Part shown: piece after piece, positions 40,158 through 52,440 of the stretch
Layout: every line of letters begins with the position of its first letter
Position numbering within the stretch: position 1 is the stretch's first letter
Assembly: GCF_913058315.1 (NCBI RefSeq)
Contig: NZ_CAJXQY010000005.1
Span: 19,991 to 83,990 of the forward strand
From: an uncultured Alteromonas sp.
GTDB taxonomy: Bacteria > Pseudomonadota > Gammaproteobacteria > Enterobacterales > Alteromonadaceae
Direction of reading: 5' to 3'
Length of the DNA: 64,000 nt
The notes under the pieces: generated by a model
Database searches by the model: none
What the model saw: the letters and a program-made list of their open reading frames with translations, nothing else
What the model was told of the DNA's origin: nothing
Program-made: the position numbers and the translations under genes

Positions 40158-40903
40158 AACTGAAATACTTCTTTGTTCGGTGCCGCTATCCTAGCAGGTC
40201 TTAGCCTGATTCGCATAGATTAAGTGTACCGCTGAAGACGGATAAAACGGCGCAATGACAACGGCCTTGCCCTCGCCTCCTGCAATTATTGTCTTCACAG
40301 CACTGGGCTTTTGCAGTAATAATTGGTTTAATGGCAATTAAGCCTGCCTTTATAATATGTTCAATCCAACCGCACAGTTAACGATAACCTGGTGTTACTA
40401 ACGCGGTAGCCTTGTTCAATGCTGTCTATGAAGCAGCCAGATTGATTTAAAATAAACATTCAGCATTGCTTGGAAAAACTGGGTAAATACCCAAATAATA
40501 CGATTTTTTATGCAACTTAAGTTGTAGACATAAAAGTAGCATTATTGTTTTTAAGCGCTGATTGAGTATTTTTTTACGATTTTTTTTGCAATCAATAACC
40601 AGCCTAAGCCATTGATATTTATATACAACAAAGATTGTATACGATTTCATAAAACCCGGCTCACACATTCCGATTGATTTTAGGAATCAATATCGGTATT
40701 TTGTACGGCCCGCTTGGCAATAGTGCATAAAAATGCGGTATATGACTGGTATCCACTAATAATAATTAACGACAAACCGGCGCAGACTGATTTTTCATTA
40801 TTTTTCAGTCTCTAATACGCGTTGTTACGCAGTTGCAAATGCCACTTCAGGCCAAAAATGCAGCGCATACCTTGCCCAGTCTAAGGTTTAAGGAGTTAAG
40901 AGA

Positions 40904-43900
40904 ATGAGTTTATATAATCCCAACGATTCACGGGATAACTGTGGATTTGGTTTGATTGCCCACATAGAAGGTGAGGCCAGTCATAAGCTGGTGACTACCG
41001 CTATTGAAGGGCTTGACCGCATGCAACATCGTGGCGGCATTGCCGCAGACGGCAAAACCGGTGACGGTTGTGGTCTGCTACTGCAAAAGCCTGATGCCTT
41101 CTTCCGCATGATAGCAGAGCAACATGGCTGGAAGCTCAGCAAGAAATATGCGGTGGGAATGATTTTCCTTAATCAGGACGAGACACTGGCGCAGGCTGCG
41201 CGGGAAGTCGTTAATGAAGAGCTGCAAAAAGAAACCCTTGATGTGGTGGGCTGGCGTGAAGTGCCGGTCAATCATGACGTGCTGGGCGAACTGGCGCTAA
41301 CCGGCGTTCCCCAGATCGAGCAGGTATTTGTTAATGCCCCGGCTGGCTGGCGTAAGCGTGACCTGGAACGCCGTTTATTTATGGTGCGTCGCCGGGTAGA
41401 AAAACGCCTCGAAAATGACCCTGACTTTTATGTTGCCTGTCTGTCTGGCCTGGTAACTATCTATAAAGGCCTGGTAATGCCCAAAGACTTACCAGCCTTC
41501 TATAAAGATCTCGCCGATGAAGATCTGAAAAGTAGCATTTGTGTATTCCACCAACGCTTCTCAACCAACACATTGCCGAAATGGCCGCTGGCACAGCCGT
41601 TCCGCTATCTGGCACACAACGGTGAAATTAACACCATTAAAGGCAACCGTGACTGGGCAATGGCCCGTACCGGTAAATTTGCTACGCCACTGATCCCGGA
41701 CCTGAAAGACGCAGCGCCATTTGTTAATACCGAAGGTTCTGACTCTTCGTCACTTGATAACATGCTGGAACTCTTCCTGGCCGGTGGTATGGACTTGTTC
41801 CGCGCTATGCGCTTACTGGTACCACCCGCGTATCAGAACAATGACACCATGGATCCGAAGCTGCGTGCATTTTACGAGTTTAACTCTATGCACATGGAAC
41901 CCTGGGATGGTCCGGCGGGTATCGTAATGACCAATGGTCGTCATGTAGCCTGTAACCTCGACCGTAACGGTCTGCGTCCGGCCCGTTATGTGCTGACTAA
42001 AAACGGCTTTATTACCCTGGCCTCTGAAATTGGTATTTGGGATTACGAGCCTGAAGACGTGCTGGAGAAAGGCCGCGTTGGGCCCGGTGAAATGCTTGCC
42101 GTGGATACTTACAACGGTAAAATCTGGCGTTCGACCGAAATTGATGACGAACTGAAAGACCGTCACCCCTACCATGAGTGGATTGAGAAAAATATCCGCT
42201 CACTGACGCCGATTGAGAATATGGATGCTTCGCTAATTGGTCAGCGGGTATTTAACGACGACACCATGGCGGTCTATCATAAGCTGTTTAACTACAGTTA
42301 TGAGGAAATTCATCAGGTTATTAAAGTGCTTGGTAAGGACGGTCAGGAAGCCGTTGGCTCAATGGGTGATGATACCCCTATGGCGGTATTATCTTCCAAG
42401 CACCGTACCCTGTACGATTTTTTCCGTCAGCAGTTTGCGCAGGTAACTAACCCGCCTATCGACCCGCTGCGGGAGAACCACGTCATGTCACTGGCCACCT
42501 GTATTGGTCGTGAGCAAAACGTCTTCAGTGAAACCAGTGGTTATGCCGATCGCGTATTGTTTAAATCACCGGTACTGATGTACACCGATTTAAAACAGTT
42601 ACGTGAATTTAACCCTGACCATTACTATTCTGAAGTTATTGATCTGCAATACTCGCAGGATGAAGGGCTGAAGAAAGCCATTGAGCGTATTTGTCACGAG
42701 GTAGAATACCTGGTGAAGCAAAAACGCGCCGCTTTTGTGGTACTGTCAGACCGTAACATCAAGCCTAACAAACTGCCTGTTCCTGCCGCTATGGCTGTGG
42801 GCGCAGTAAACCGCCGCTTAGTGGATCAGCAGTTACGCTGTGATGCCAATATTGTGGTGGAAACGGCCTCGGCCCGCGATCCGCATCATTTCGCCGTTTT
42901 GATTGGTTTGGGTGCAACGGCTATTTATCCGTTCCTCGCCTACGAAACCATCGAACAGCTGTGCGAAAAAGGTGAGCTGGATATATCCGCCATGCAAGCT
43001 GTGTTGAATTACCGTAAAGGGATCAATAAAGGCCTGTTTAAGATCATGTCGAAAATGGGTATCAGCACGGTTGCAAGTTATCGTAGCTCCAAGCTGTTTG
43101 AAGCCATTGGTATCAGCCATGATGTAGTGGAGATGTGCTTTAAAGGAGTCACTTCAAGAATTGAAGGTGCTTCCTTTGACGATTTCCAACAGGACACTGT
43201 TAACCTGTCACGGATTGCCTGGCTCAAACGCAAGAAAATGTCTCATGGTGGCCTGCTCAAGTACGTCCACGATGGCGAATACCACGCCTATAACCCGGAT
43301 GTAGTGAAAACACTGCAAACTGCCGTGGTAAGTGGTAACTATTCAGACTATCAGCAGTACGCGGCGTTGGTGAATGAACGATCGCCGTCGCACCTTCGCG
43401 ACCTCATGAAAGTCCTACCAGCCGGCGAAGCGGTTGATATCAGCGAAGTCGAATCAGCAGAGAATTTATTCCCTCGCTTTGATACTGCCGCGATGTCAAT
43501 TGGCGCTCTGAGCCCTGAGGCCCATGAAGCGCTGGCGATTGCCATGAACCGCTTAGGCGGTCAGTCTAACTCAGGTGAAGGTGGTGAAGATCCAAAACGC
43601 TTCAACACCGAAAAGAACTCTAAAATCAAGCAGGTTGCTTCCGGCCGCTTTGGCGTAACGCCTCACTATCTGGTTAATGCCAATGTCATCCAGATCAAGG
43701 TTGCACAAGGTGCGAAACCGGGTGAAGGTGGTCAGTTACCTGGTGATAAAGTCAATAAATATATCGCGCAACTGCGGTTCTCGGTGCCAGGCGTAACCCT
43801 GATTTCACCACCACCGCATCACGATATTTACTCTATTGAAGATTTAGCTCAGTTAATCTTCGATCTGAAGCAAGTGAACCCAACCGCACTTATTTCAGTG

Positions 43901-45370
43901 AAACTGGTTTCTGAGCCAGGTGTAGGCACCATCGCAACCGGTGTTGCTAAAGCCTATGCCGACCTCATCACAATTTCTGGCTACGACGGCGGCACCGGTG
44001 CCAGCCCGTTAACGTCGGTTAAATATGCGGGTAGTCCGTTCGAACTGGGTCTGTCTGAAACACAGCAGGCACTGGTTGAGAATGGCCTGCGCCATAAAGT
44101 AAGGGTACAAACCGACGGCGGCCTGAAAACCGGTCTGGACGTAATCAAAGCCGCTATTCTTGGCGCTGAGAGCTTTGGTTTTGGTACCGGCCCGATGGTT
44201 GCTTTAGGGTGTAAATACCTGCGAATTTGTCACCTTAACAACTGCGCAACCGGTGTAGCCACTCAGGACGACAAACTGCGCAGCGACCACTTTATTGGCC
44301 TGCCAGAAATGGTCATGAACTACTTTAAGTTCGTGGCACAGGAAGTTCGTGAAATCATGGCTTCCATGGGCGTTCGTAAGTTTGATGAACTGATCGGCCG
44401 CACAGAATTACTGGAATTACTTGACGGTTATACCGCTAAGCAAAATAAACTGGATCTGTCTCCGATACTGGCCAAGCCGGTAGCGGGAGAGCATACCCGT
44501 CTGTTCTGCTCAGAAACCACCAATGCGCCGCTCGACAAAGGCGTCCTGAACGCAAAAATGCTCAAGGATGCTAAAGAAGCGGTAGTCAAAGGTTGTGGCA
44601 TTAACTTAAGTTACCCCATCCGCAATACAGACCGCTCTGTCGGTGCATTATTGTCGGGTGAAATCGCCAAGCATTACGGCAACCACGATATGGAAGAAAT
44701 GCCAATCACCGTTACCTTTAAAGGCACGGCTGGCCAGAGCTTCGGCGTTTGGAACGCCGGTGGTCTGAACATGTATATCGAAGGCGATGCCAACGATTAC
44801 GTGGGTAAAGGCATGACTGGCGGTAAGCTGGTAATCTATCCACCACGTAAAGGCGAATTCAACGCCCACGAAAGTGCCATTATGGGCAATACCTGTCTGT
44901 ACGGTGCCACTGGCGGTAAGCTATTTGCTGCAGGGCGTGCCGGTGAGCGTTTCGGTGTTCGTAACTCGGGGGCTATTGCGGTAGTAGAAGGGGTTGGCGA
45001 CAACGGTTGTGAATACATGACCGGAGGCATCGTAGCGGTACTGGGTCCGGTAGGCATTAACTTTGGTGCCGGTATGACCGGTGGTTTTGCTTATCTGTAT
45101 GATGAGCAGGGCGACCTCAACAACCGGGTAAACAAGGAGTTGGTGGAAGTACTGGATATCGACGATAAAGTCATTCTGGCCGAACATTTACGCGGGCTGA
45201 TCAACCAGCACTACGAAGAAACCGGCAGTCAGTTCTCATTGGACCTGCTGCATGATTTCACCAATACACTGAATCGCTTTAAGCTGGTCAAACCAAAAAC
45301 CAGTGATGTGAAAAATCTGTTGGGCCATATTAGTCGTTCCAGCGCGGAACTGCGCATTCAGGCGCAATAG
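40904..45370 (+). CDS. gltB: Glutamate synthase (NADPH) large subunit
   Basis: 1488 aa; [18 protein letters not shown] Ntn-hydrolase start, [54 protein letters not shown]. Confidence 0.98.
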   Translation: MSLYNPNDSRDNCGFGLIAHIEGEASHKLVTTAIEGLDRMQHRGGIAADGKTGDGCGLLLQKPDAFFRMIAEQHGWKLSKKYAVGMIFLNQDETLAQAAREVVNEELQKETLDVVGWREVPVNHDVLGELALTGVPQIEQVFVNAPAGWRKRDLERRLFMVRRRVEKRLENDPDFYVACLSGLVTIYKGLVMPKDLPAFYKDLADEDLKSSICVFHQRFSTNTLPKWPLAQPFRYLAHNGEINTIKGNRDWAMARTGKFATPLIPDLKDAAPFVNTEGSDSSSLDNMLELFLAGGMDLFRAMRLLVPPAYQNNDTMDPKLRAFYEFNSMHMEPWDGPAGIVMTNGRHVACNLDRNGLRPARYVLTKNGFITLASEIGIWDYEPEDVLEKGRVGPGEMLAVDTYNGKIWRSTEIDDELKDRHPYHEWIEKNIRSLTPIENMDASLIGQRVFNDDTMAVYHKLFNYSYEEIHQVIKVLGKDGQEAVGSMGDDTPMAVLSSKHRTLYDFFRQQFAQVTNPPIDPLRENHVMSLATCIGREQNVFSETSGYADRVLFKSPVLMYTDLKQLREFNPDHYYSEVIDLQYSQDEGLKKAIERICHEVEYLVKQKRAAFVVLSDRNIKPNKLPVPAAMAVGAVNRRLVDQQLRCDANIVVETASARDPHHFAVLIGLGATAIYPFLAYETIEQLCEKGELDISAMQAVLNYRKGINKGLFKIMSKMGISTVASYRSSKLFEAIGISHDVVEMCFKGVTSRIEGASFDDFQQDTVNLSRIAWLKRKKMSHGGLLKYVHDGEYHAYNPDVVKTLQTAVVSGNYSDYQQYAALVNERSPSHLRDLMKVLPAGEAVDISEVESAENLFPRFDTAAMSIGALSPEAHEALAIAMNRLGGQSNSGEGGEDPKRFNTEKNSKIKQVASGRFGVTPHYLVNANVIQIKVAQGAKPGEGGQLPGDKVNKYIAQLRFSVPGVTLISPPPHHDIYSIEDLAQLIFDLKQVNPTALISVKLVSEPGVGTIATGVAKAYADLITISGYDGGTGASPLTSVKYAGSPFELGLSETQQALVENGLRHKVRVQTDGGLKTGLDVIKAAILGAESFGFGTGPMVALGCKYLRICHLNNCATGVATQDDKLRSDHFIGLPEMVMNYFKFVAQEVREIMASMGVRKFDELIGRTELLELLDGYTAKQNKLDLSPILAKPVAGEHTRLFCSETTNAPLDKGVLNAKMLKDAKEAVVKGCGINLSYPIRNTDRSVGALLSGEIAKHYGNHDMEEMPITVTFKGTAGQSFGVWNAGGLNMYIEGDANDYVGKGMTGGKLVIYPPRKGEFNAHESAIMGNTCLYGATGGKLFAAGRAGERFGVRNSGAIAVVEGVGDNGCEYMTGGIVAVLGPVGINFGAGMTGGFAYLYDEQGDLNNRVNKELVEVLDIDDKVILAEHLRGLINQHYEETGSQFSLDLLHDFTNTLNRFKLVKPKTSDVKNLLGHISRSSAELRIQAQ

Positions 45371-45379
45371 AGGGGTTAG

Positions 45380-46801
<1,422 letters not shown>

Positions 46802-46821
46802 TCGCTCGATATCTGACACAT

Positions 46822-46853
46822 AAAAAATGGAGCCCTGCGGCTCCATTTTTTTT
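46822..46853 (+). terminator. Bidirectional intrinsic terminator after gltD
   Basis: AAAAAATGGAGCC-CTGC-GGCTCCATTTTTTTT. Confidence 0.92.
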
Positions 46854-46885
46854 ACCTGTCTGATCGGCGCAGTGATGCCGGCTCT

Positions 46886-48616
46886 TCAGGACGAACAGCT
46901 GTAATGAGAAATGCCACCAGCGTCAAAATACTCAGCTGGCCGCAAACAGTAGTACGTTGTTTCAACGTCAGCGGACTGTTCATCATAAGGGTTAGTTAAC
47001 ACGTTCTGGAGTGCCTTCAACAGGGTAAAGTTGCCTTTTTCAGCCTCGGTATAGGCGGGCACAACCAACCATTCGCGCCACGTGTATTTGGGATTCACTT
47101 GCTTCATTCGCCTGGCAATTTCTTTATTATCCACACGCTTATCCAGGTGTTCATGCCAGGCAGTTAGCCAGTCGTTCCATTGTTGCTGTAACGCCTCATC
47201 CGCCGGCTGATAAAAGCACCGGGTAATAGCCGTCACCTTATCAGGCAGGCAACACAGCTCGCGAAACAGCATGGTATAGTCTACCGAAGTGCGCACCATC
47301 AGCTGCAATAACGACATCACCAGCTCTGCATTGTAGGACTGAAGTCCCAACTTTGACGCCCACATGACGCCCAGCTTGTGCTCCATCATGGCAGCGAATC
47401 CGCCGCGGATAGCGTCCAGTTCATTTAGTCTGTCCGGTTCATCCTGAATTAATGGTGCCAGGGCCCCACAGAACATCGAAAAGTTCTTTTCGGCTGCCGC
47501 AGTTTGATTAAAAAAGGAAAAATGCCGGCCGCCGCCCGTCCAGGGCTGATAGAGAGGGTCAAACAACTCACAAAACCCGAAAGGACCATAATCCAGGGTA
47601 TAACCACCAGCGGCGCAATTATCACTGTTAAAGTTGCCCTGGCAATACCCTACGCGAATCCAGTTTGCAACCAGTGAGGTCAGCCGTTCCTGAAAGATTT
47701 CAGCCAGTTGAATGACCTGCTCAGGCAATGACAGACTGGTGTCAATTTCCAGTGCATACTCCCGTTCAATCAGATGGGCAACCAAAGCCTGTAATTCTGC
47801 TAAGGCATCGGGATGCTGTTGGCTTCGAGCCCGACGGGCAAAAAGCTCCAGTTGGCCAACCCGAATAAAGGACGGCGCCACCCGAGTGGTAATGGCAACC
47901 GGATTAGCCACCATGACCTCGGGTTCAAAGGACGATGACCCTTGATAATACCAGGGTCGGTTGACGGTTTCTGATTGTGACATCATCAGACACAACGAAC
48001 GTGAGCTTGGCACGCCAAGGGCATGCATATGCTCCTGAGCCAGGAACTCTCTGACACTGGAACGCAACACCGCACGTCCATCAGCCCCCCGACAATAGGG
48101 CGTTCGCCCGGCCCCCTTGAGCTGCATTTCCCACCGTTTGCCATTAAACAGCCCTTCAAAAACAGAAAGAGCCCGCCCATCACCATAGCCATTACCGGTG
48201 CCAAATGGGCATTGCTGGGTATATTCCGTACCGTAAATCGACAGCGCATACCCGGTTGCCCAGCCTGTTTTCCGCATGGGTGGTGGGACATTGGTCATAT
48301 CCCCTGAAAATAATCGGACAAACGCTTCTGTCCCGGCCAAATTGTCATCCAGGCCTAACTCCCGGAACAACGTCTGGCTGTGAGCAACATAGCCAGGCGC
48401 TTTCAATGCCATGGGTAATACCGGCACATAGTGGCCGGAATACACCTGTCTTGGCTGATGATCATAACCGTCGGAGGTTGCCTGGGGGTCTGGATTGAGC
48501 GACGTCAAAAAGGAATAATCGGCGCAGTCCGCCAGTTCACTCAAAGATGTAATCGGGGCGGTTCGGGAAGCTTGGTCCGGCATTAAGTCATACCTCTTAG
48601 TCACCAGCGGCAGCAA
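46886..48616 (-). CDS. selO: Protein adenylyltransferase SelO (YdiU)
   Basis: 576 aa; [68 protein letters not shown]. Likely start M12 (48583). Confidence 0.95.
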   Translation of the reverse strand: MLPLVTKRYDLMPDQASRTAPITSLSELADCADYSFLTSLNPDPQATSDGYDHQPRQVYSGHYVPVLPMALKAPGYVAHSQTLFRELGLDDNLAGTEAFVRLFSGDMTNVPPPMRKTGWATGYALSIYGTEYTQQCPFGTGNGYGDGRALSVFEGLFNGKRWEMQLKGAGRTPYCRGADGRAVLRSSVREFLAQEHMHALGVPSSRSLCLMMSQSETVNRPWYYQGSSSFEPEVMVANPVAITTRVAPSFIRVGQLELFARRARSQQHPDALAELQALVAHLIEREYALEIDTSLSLPEQVIQLAEIFQERLTSLVANWIRVGYCQGNFNSDNCAAGGYTLDYGPFGFCELFDPLYQPWTGGGRHFSFFNQTAAAEKNFSMFCGALAPLIQDEPDRLNELDAIRGGFAAMMEHKLGVMWASKLGLQSYNAELVMSLLQLMVRTSVDYTMLFRELCCLPDKVTAITRCFYQPADEALQQQWNDWLTAWHEHLDKRVDNKEIARRMKQVNPKYTWREWLVVPAYTEAEKGNFTLLKALQNVLTNPYDEQSADVETTYYCLRPAEYFDAGGISHYSCSS

Positions 48617-48643
48617 TGTCTGCCGCTGGTTTGGCGCACGCGC

Positions 48644-50512
48644 TTAATGCAGCGTACGGAAATGAATTGCACTGGGGTATTGTGCATTATGGTAGATAGT
48701 ATGGAAAGCCTTCACAAAGTCACTTTGTTCAGCCTCAAAGATATTCTCCACATAGTTTTGCGGATTGATGTCAATGAACGGGAACATGCTGCTTTGGATT
48801 TGAATCTGCAACTTGTGCCCGCGCTTGAACGTATGCAACACATCGTAAAGGTCGAATCTCACTTTGGTTGGCGTGTCGGGTTTAAAAGGCACCGGTTTGG
48901 ACATACTTTCTCTGAAACGGCCACGGATAACGCCCCAGCGAACCAGTTCGTGACGATTGCCTTTTTCTGCATCCACCTTATCTGTATTTTCGTCTTTTCC
49001 GGGCAACACATCAACCAGCTTAACCACTATATCGGCTGCAGTTTGGGTGGTGGAGAACCACAGGTCCAAATCAATCGCGCCAGCCAGGGTTAAATCGTTT
49101 TCCAGCGCATCGGTTTCAAACACCAGTACATCAGGACGTCTGGCGGCATAGCGCTGATCTTCCACCATATAAGGCCGATCCCAGCCACGGCTGACCTGAG
49201 CCGAATGCGGGACAGGTTTATTCGGATCACTGATATAGTCACTTTTCCCGCTGTCTGACTGAGCGTCAACAAGTGCTTCATCAGCAGCCAGGTAAAGCGT
49301 GCTTTGAGTGGCTTGTGCAGGCGGCCACACATCGAATTTACGCCAGCGGTTACTGCCGGTTTCAAACATCGTCGCAGTGGCAATCTCCACCGCTTGTGTC
49401 TCTTTCAGATGTTGTTTAAAGAACGGCAGTAACACCTCCTTTTGAAACCACGCACTGGTATCAAACCCGAAATCGGCCTCGCCGAGGGATTTACCGCCTT
49501 TGGTACTGTTCCACTGTCCGTGGAACCAGGGGCCCATTACCATCTTCACATGGGATTTCTGATTCTGATCTGACATGGTCTGGTAGGTCGCCAACGGTCC
49601 ATAGAGATCCTCAGTATCATACCAACCTCCAACTACCAGAGTAGCGGGTTTGGTTTTATTGAGGTGCTGCAGCACATTTCTGGCCTGCCAGTACGCATCA
49701 TAATTTGGGTGTTCTGTAAGCTCGTTCCAGAACGGGCGCTCGCCGTGAAAGTAGTTTTTGTTGACGTTTGATAACGGGCCCAGTTCTCTGAAGAATTGAT
49801 AGCCATCCGGGGTAATGGGATCCATGCCTTTTTCACGGTGCGCCTGAGGCCCGTCTAATGGCTTATCGAAAGAATCAAAAAAGATAAACGCCATGGGGGT
49901 TACAAACGCGCCATTACGATGAAAATCGTCAAAAAACCAATCTGCAATAGGCGCCTGTGGTGAAATGGCTTTTAACGCAGGATGACTGTTTATAGCCCCC
50001 ACAGAGGTATAATACCCCGGGTAAGAGGTGCCCCACATGCCAACACGACCATTGTTATGCGGCAGGTTTTCTACCAGCCATTCAATCGTGTCATAGGTAT
50101 CGGTCGCATCGTCAGTGGCTTTTTTACCGCGCTTGTAAGCATCCTGGGGGCGCATATTCACAAATTCACCTTCCGACATCGACTTACCCCGGACATCCTG
50201 AAAGACGAAAATAAACCCTTCCTGCTCAAAAGCCGCTGATGGCCCTAAACGTGTTTTATATTTGCTTGCGCCATAAGGCGCCACCCGGTAAGGCGTACGC
50301 TGCATCAGTATGGGGTGCGCTTGTGTGTCATCGTTAGGTATGTAAACGGAGGTAAACAGTTTTACCCCATCGCGCATTGGTATCTGATATTCATATTTCG
50401 AGTAATTGGCCCGGATATACTCAGCCCGCTGCTCTGCCTGTTCGTCAGCAGCAAAGCTCATAGGACTGATGATTAGCAGCAGAAGTATCAGCCGCGTTAC
50501 TGTCATTCGCAT
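48644..50512 (-). CDS. Secreted CocE/NonD family serine hydrolase (X-Pro dipeptidyl-peptidase-like)
   Basis: 622 aa; signal peptide, QIPMRDGVKLFTSVYIP, GRVGMWGTSYPGYYTSVGAI nucleophile motif, jelly-roll C-terminus. Confidence 0.92.
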   Translation of the reverse strand: MRMTVTRLILLLLIISPMSFAADEQAEQRAEYIRANYSKYEYQIPMRDGVKLFTSVYIPNDDTQAHPILMQRTPYRVAPYGASKYKTRLGPSAAFEQEGFIFVFQDVRGKSMSEGEFVNMRPQDAYKRGKKATDDATDTYDTIEWLVENLPHNNGRVGMWGTSYPGYYTSVGAINSHPALKAISPQAPIADWFFDDFHRNGAFVTPMAFIFFDSFDKPLDGPQAHREKGMDPITPDGYQFFRELGPLSNVNKNYFHGERPFWNELTEHPNYDAYWQARNVLQHLNKTKPATLVVGGWYDTEDLYGPLATYQTMSDQNQKSHVKMVMGPWFHGQWNSTKGGKSLGEADFGFDTSAWFQKEVLLPFFKQHLKETQAVEIATATMFETGSNRWRKFDVWPPAQATQSTLYLAADEALVDAQSDSGKSDYISDPNKPVPHSAQVSRGWDRPYMVEDQRYAARRPDVLVFETDALENDLTLAGAIDLDLWFSTTQTAADIVVKLVDVLPGKDENTDKVDAEKGNRHELVRWGVIRGRFRESMSKPVPFKPDTPTKVRFDLYDVLHTFKRGHKLQIQIQSSMFPFIDINPQNYVENIFEAEQSDFVKAFHTIYHNAQYPSAIHFRTLH

Positions 50513-50758
50513 AAGTTTTGTTCTCTTTGTTATTCAAAAGCGTACTGCGCAGTGTAGTCGTATTTTCAGTGCTTGCGCACGGGCCCTGATTTAAGTGGCA
50601 GAAAAAACAGGAGGAATGGAGGACTGCGTGGGCGCTGAGCAAATACAGCGCCGGCAGGATAACCTTACCATCAGGAATTATACTTATTGCTACTTTGCAA
50701 TACTTTAATCAGGGCCAATACAATTGCTTAGCGTACAGAGCTCTCCTATAGTAACAGT

Positions 50759-51208
50759 ATGAAAAAGAGTAAACGTCAAACTATGAAATTCACGCCGCGC
50801 AAATTAATACTGGTCACCAGCCTGATGGTCATGGCTTCATCCCTTATGGCAACCGACTCCATGGCCACTACGCCGCCAGAGTCCCAACCTGAGATCAGTA
50901 GTTGTCCGGCGGCGTTTTTTGCCGTCAAAGTTCATGAGGATGCCAAACAGTGTCAGCCTTTTGACACCGACATGCCAGCATCCATGGTTTATTTTATTGC
51001 CGATACACCCGACGCCATCGTGGCATATTACCTGGCCCTGATGCCCGACTTGTCGTTGAAAGGCGAACATAACCAACGCGTATTGTTGGTCAATGACGCG
51101 CAAAATGTCCGTGTAGTGGTTTCACCAGATGGTGAAGGCGCCCAGGTGGATATACTGGTACTCGGTAAAGAGACCCCCGCTCCCATTGCCAGTCTGAGCA
51201 ACGATTAA
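50759..51208 (+). CDS. Hypothetical secreted/periplasmic protein
   Basis: 149 aa; N-terminal signal sequence KLILVTSLMVMASSLMA; no family recognised. Confidence 0.6.
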   Translation: MKKSKRQTMKFTPRKLILVTSLMVMASSLMATDSMATTPPESQPEISSCPAAFFAVKVHEDAKQCQPFDTDMPASMVYFIADTPDAIVAYYLALMPDLSLKGEHNQRVLLVNDAQNVRVVVSPDGEGAQVDILVLGKETPAPIASLSND

Positions 51209-51339
51209 CTTTTCATTAGCCAGCCGGTTACTTTTCGAATAACTGGCACCGCCTTTGCAATTTCTCTTACAAGTTTGTCCTGTCGCCCGGGTATGTCAGA
51301 TTATTGACGCTCGTGCGCTCTTATTTGTTGAGGAAGCGT

Positions 51340-51939
51340 ATGGAACTTGCCATTATTTTGTTTATGTTACTGATAGTTGTCACTGTTGGTGCACTTAAAC
51401 TTTCTGATCACGGTATGAGTTTTCCCTTTCGTAAAAAACACCAGCTGTTTACTCAGGTAGAACACACCTTTATCAATTTACTGGAACAGGCCGTTGGCCG
51501 CGAATTCAGAATTGTTTCCCGTGTCCGCCTTAACGACCTGCTGGCCGTTCGAGACAGCACCAATAAGCGTCAGGCACGTCAGGCATTGCTGCGTGCGGGC
51601 AGCAAGCAGCTCGACTTCGTATTATGTCGCCGGGACGACATGACGCCGGTACTGGCCATTGATTTGGTCCATAAACAGGGCAAGGAAGGCTACAAAACCC
51701 AGCGCGACTGGTTTGTTTCGGGCGCCCTCGATGCAGCCGGAATCCCTCACGCCAGGTTCAAGGTTAAATCCGGTTATTCGGTAGAAGAAGTCAAAGAATG
51801 TGTGGAAACCAAGCTCATTCCACTGCGTAAGCAGCAGGCCAAACTGGCCGCCAGTAAAATGAATCCGCCGCAGACAACACGCCCTACCCGGCCGGTACGG
51901 TCCAGTCGTCAGCCTGGCGGCGAACAGGTAGCCGCCTAA
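51340..51939 (+). CDS. Membrane-anchored DUF2726-like protein
   Basis: N-terminal TM, then KHQLFTQVEHTFINLLEQAVGREFRIVSRVRLNDLLAV...QLDFVLCRRDDMTPVLAIDL...; ATG at 51340 chosen over the track start. Confidence 0.8.
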   Translation: MELAIILFMLLIVVTVGALKLSDHGMSFPFRKKHQLFTQVEHTFINLLEQAVGREFRIVSRVRLNDLLAVRDSTNKRQARQALLRAGSKQLDFVLCRRDDMTPVLAIDLVHKQGKEGYKTQRDWFVSGALDAAGIPHARFKVKSGYSVEEVKECVETKLIPLRKQQAKLAASKMNPPQTTRPTRPVRSSRQPGGEQVAA

Positions 51940-51953
51940 CGATACAAATAAAG

Positions 51954-51977
51954 AAGGGGCCGGTTGAGGCCCCTTTT
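51954..51977 (+). terminator. Intrinsic terminator after the DUF2726-like gene
   Basis: AAGGGGCC-GGTTGA-GGCCCCTTTTG. Confidence 0.75.
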
Positions 51978-51999
51978 GCATGGTCATTACGCCGCGTAT

Positions 52000-52440
52000 T
52001 TACAGGCTTGATGTTGAATAGACCACTGTAAGATGGGGCGGTATCACGGCATTGGCCGGAACAAATGCAACCGTATCTTTATGGCTGGATACATAACTAA
52101 TCAACTCATCCACCGTCGCTACCTCTCTGGGGGGACGGGAACGCCCGCTAAATCGCATTTGTGACCAGTAAGACTGAATCCGGGACTCGGTGAGGCCAAT
52201 AATTTTAGTATTAAAGACAGCCCGGGCAAGGGTTTGGGGCGGCAGTGATACTGGCTCAAGCACCACATCACTGGCATTTCCCATAAACAAATTACGGATG
52301 TCGATTTTATTTAATTTCACCGCAGTATTGCCGACATTGGCCACCACCACTATATCGTGCTCCTGCGCCTGACAATGCAGCGCGCTAAAACCTAACAATG
52401 ATGTCATCAACAGATGTCTTAAAAAGTTTGTCCGTCTCAT
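52000..52440 (-). CDS. Small secreted PstS-like/substrate-binding-domain protein
   Basis: 146 aa; signal peptide, HDIVVVANVGNTAVKLNKIDIRNLFMGNASDV...RSRPPREVATVDELISYVSSHKDTVAFVP resembles short PstS-like proteins. Confidence 0.7.
   Translation of the reverse strand: MRRTNFLRHLLMTSLLGFSALHCQAQEHDIVVVANVGNTAVKLNKIDIRNLFMGNASDVVLEPVSLPPQTLARAVFNTKIIGLTESRIQSYWSQMRFSGRSRPPREVATVDELISYVSSHKDTVAFVPANAVIPPHLTVVYSTSSL

Noticed and set aside
40447-40668. 73-aa minus-strand ORF in the gltB upstream region
   Set aside because: In AT-rich non-coding DNA, unusual composition, no SD or family resemblance; not enough support for a CDS.
48647-49093. 148-aa plus-strand ORF antisense to the CocE-like hydrolase
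   Set aside because: Shadow ORF within a high-confidence gene.
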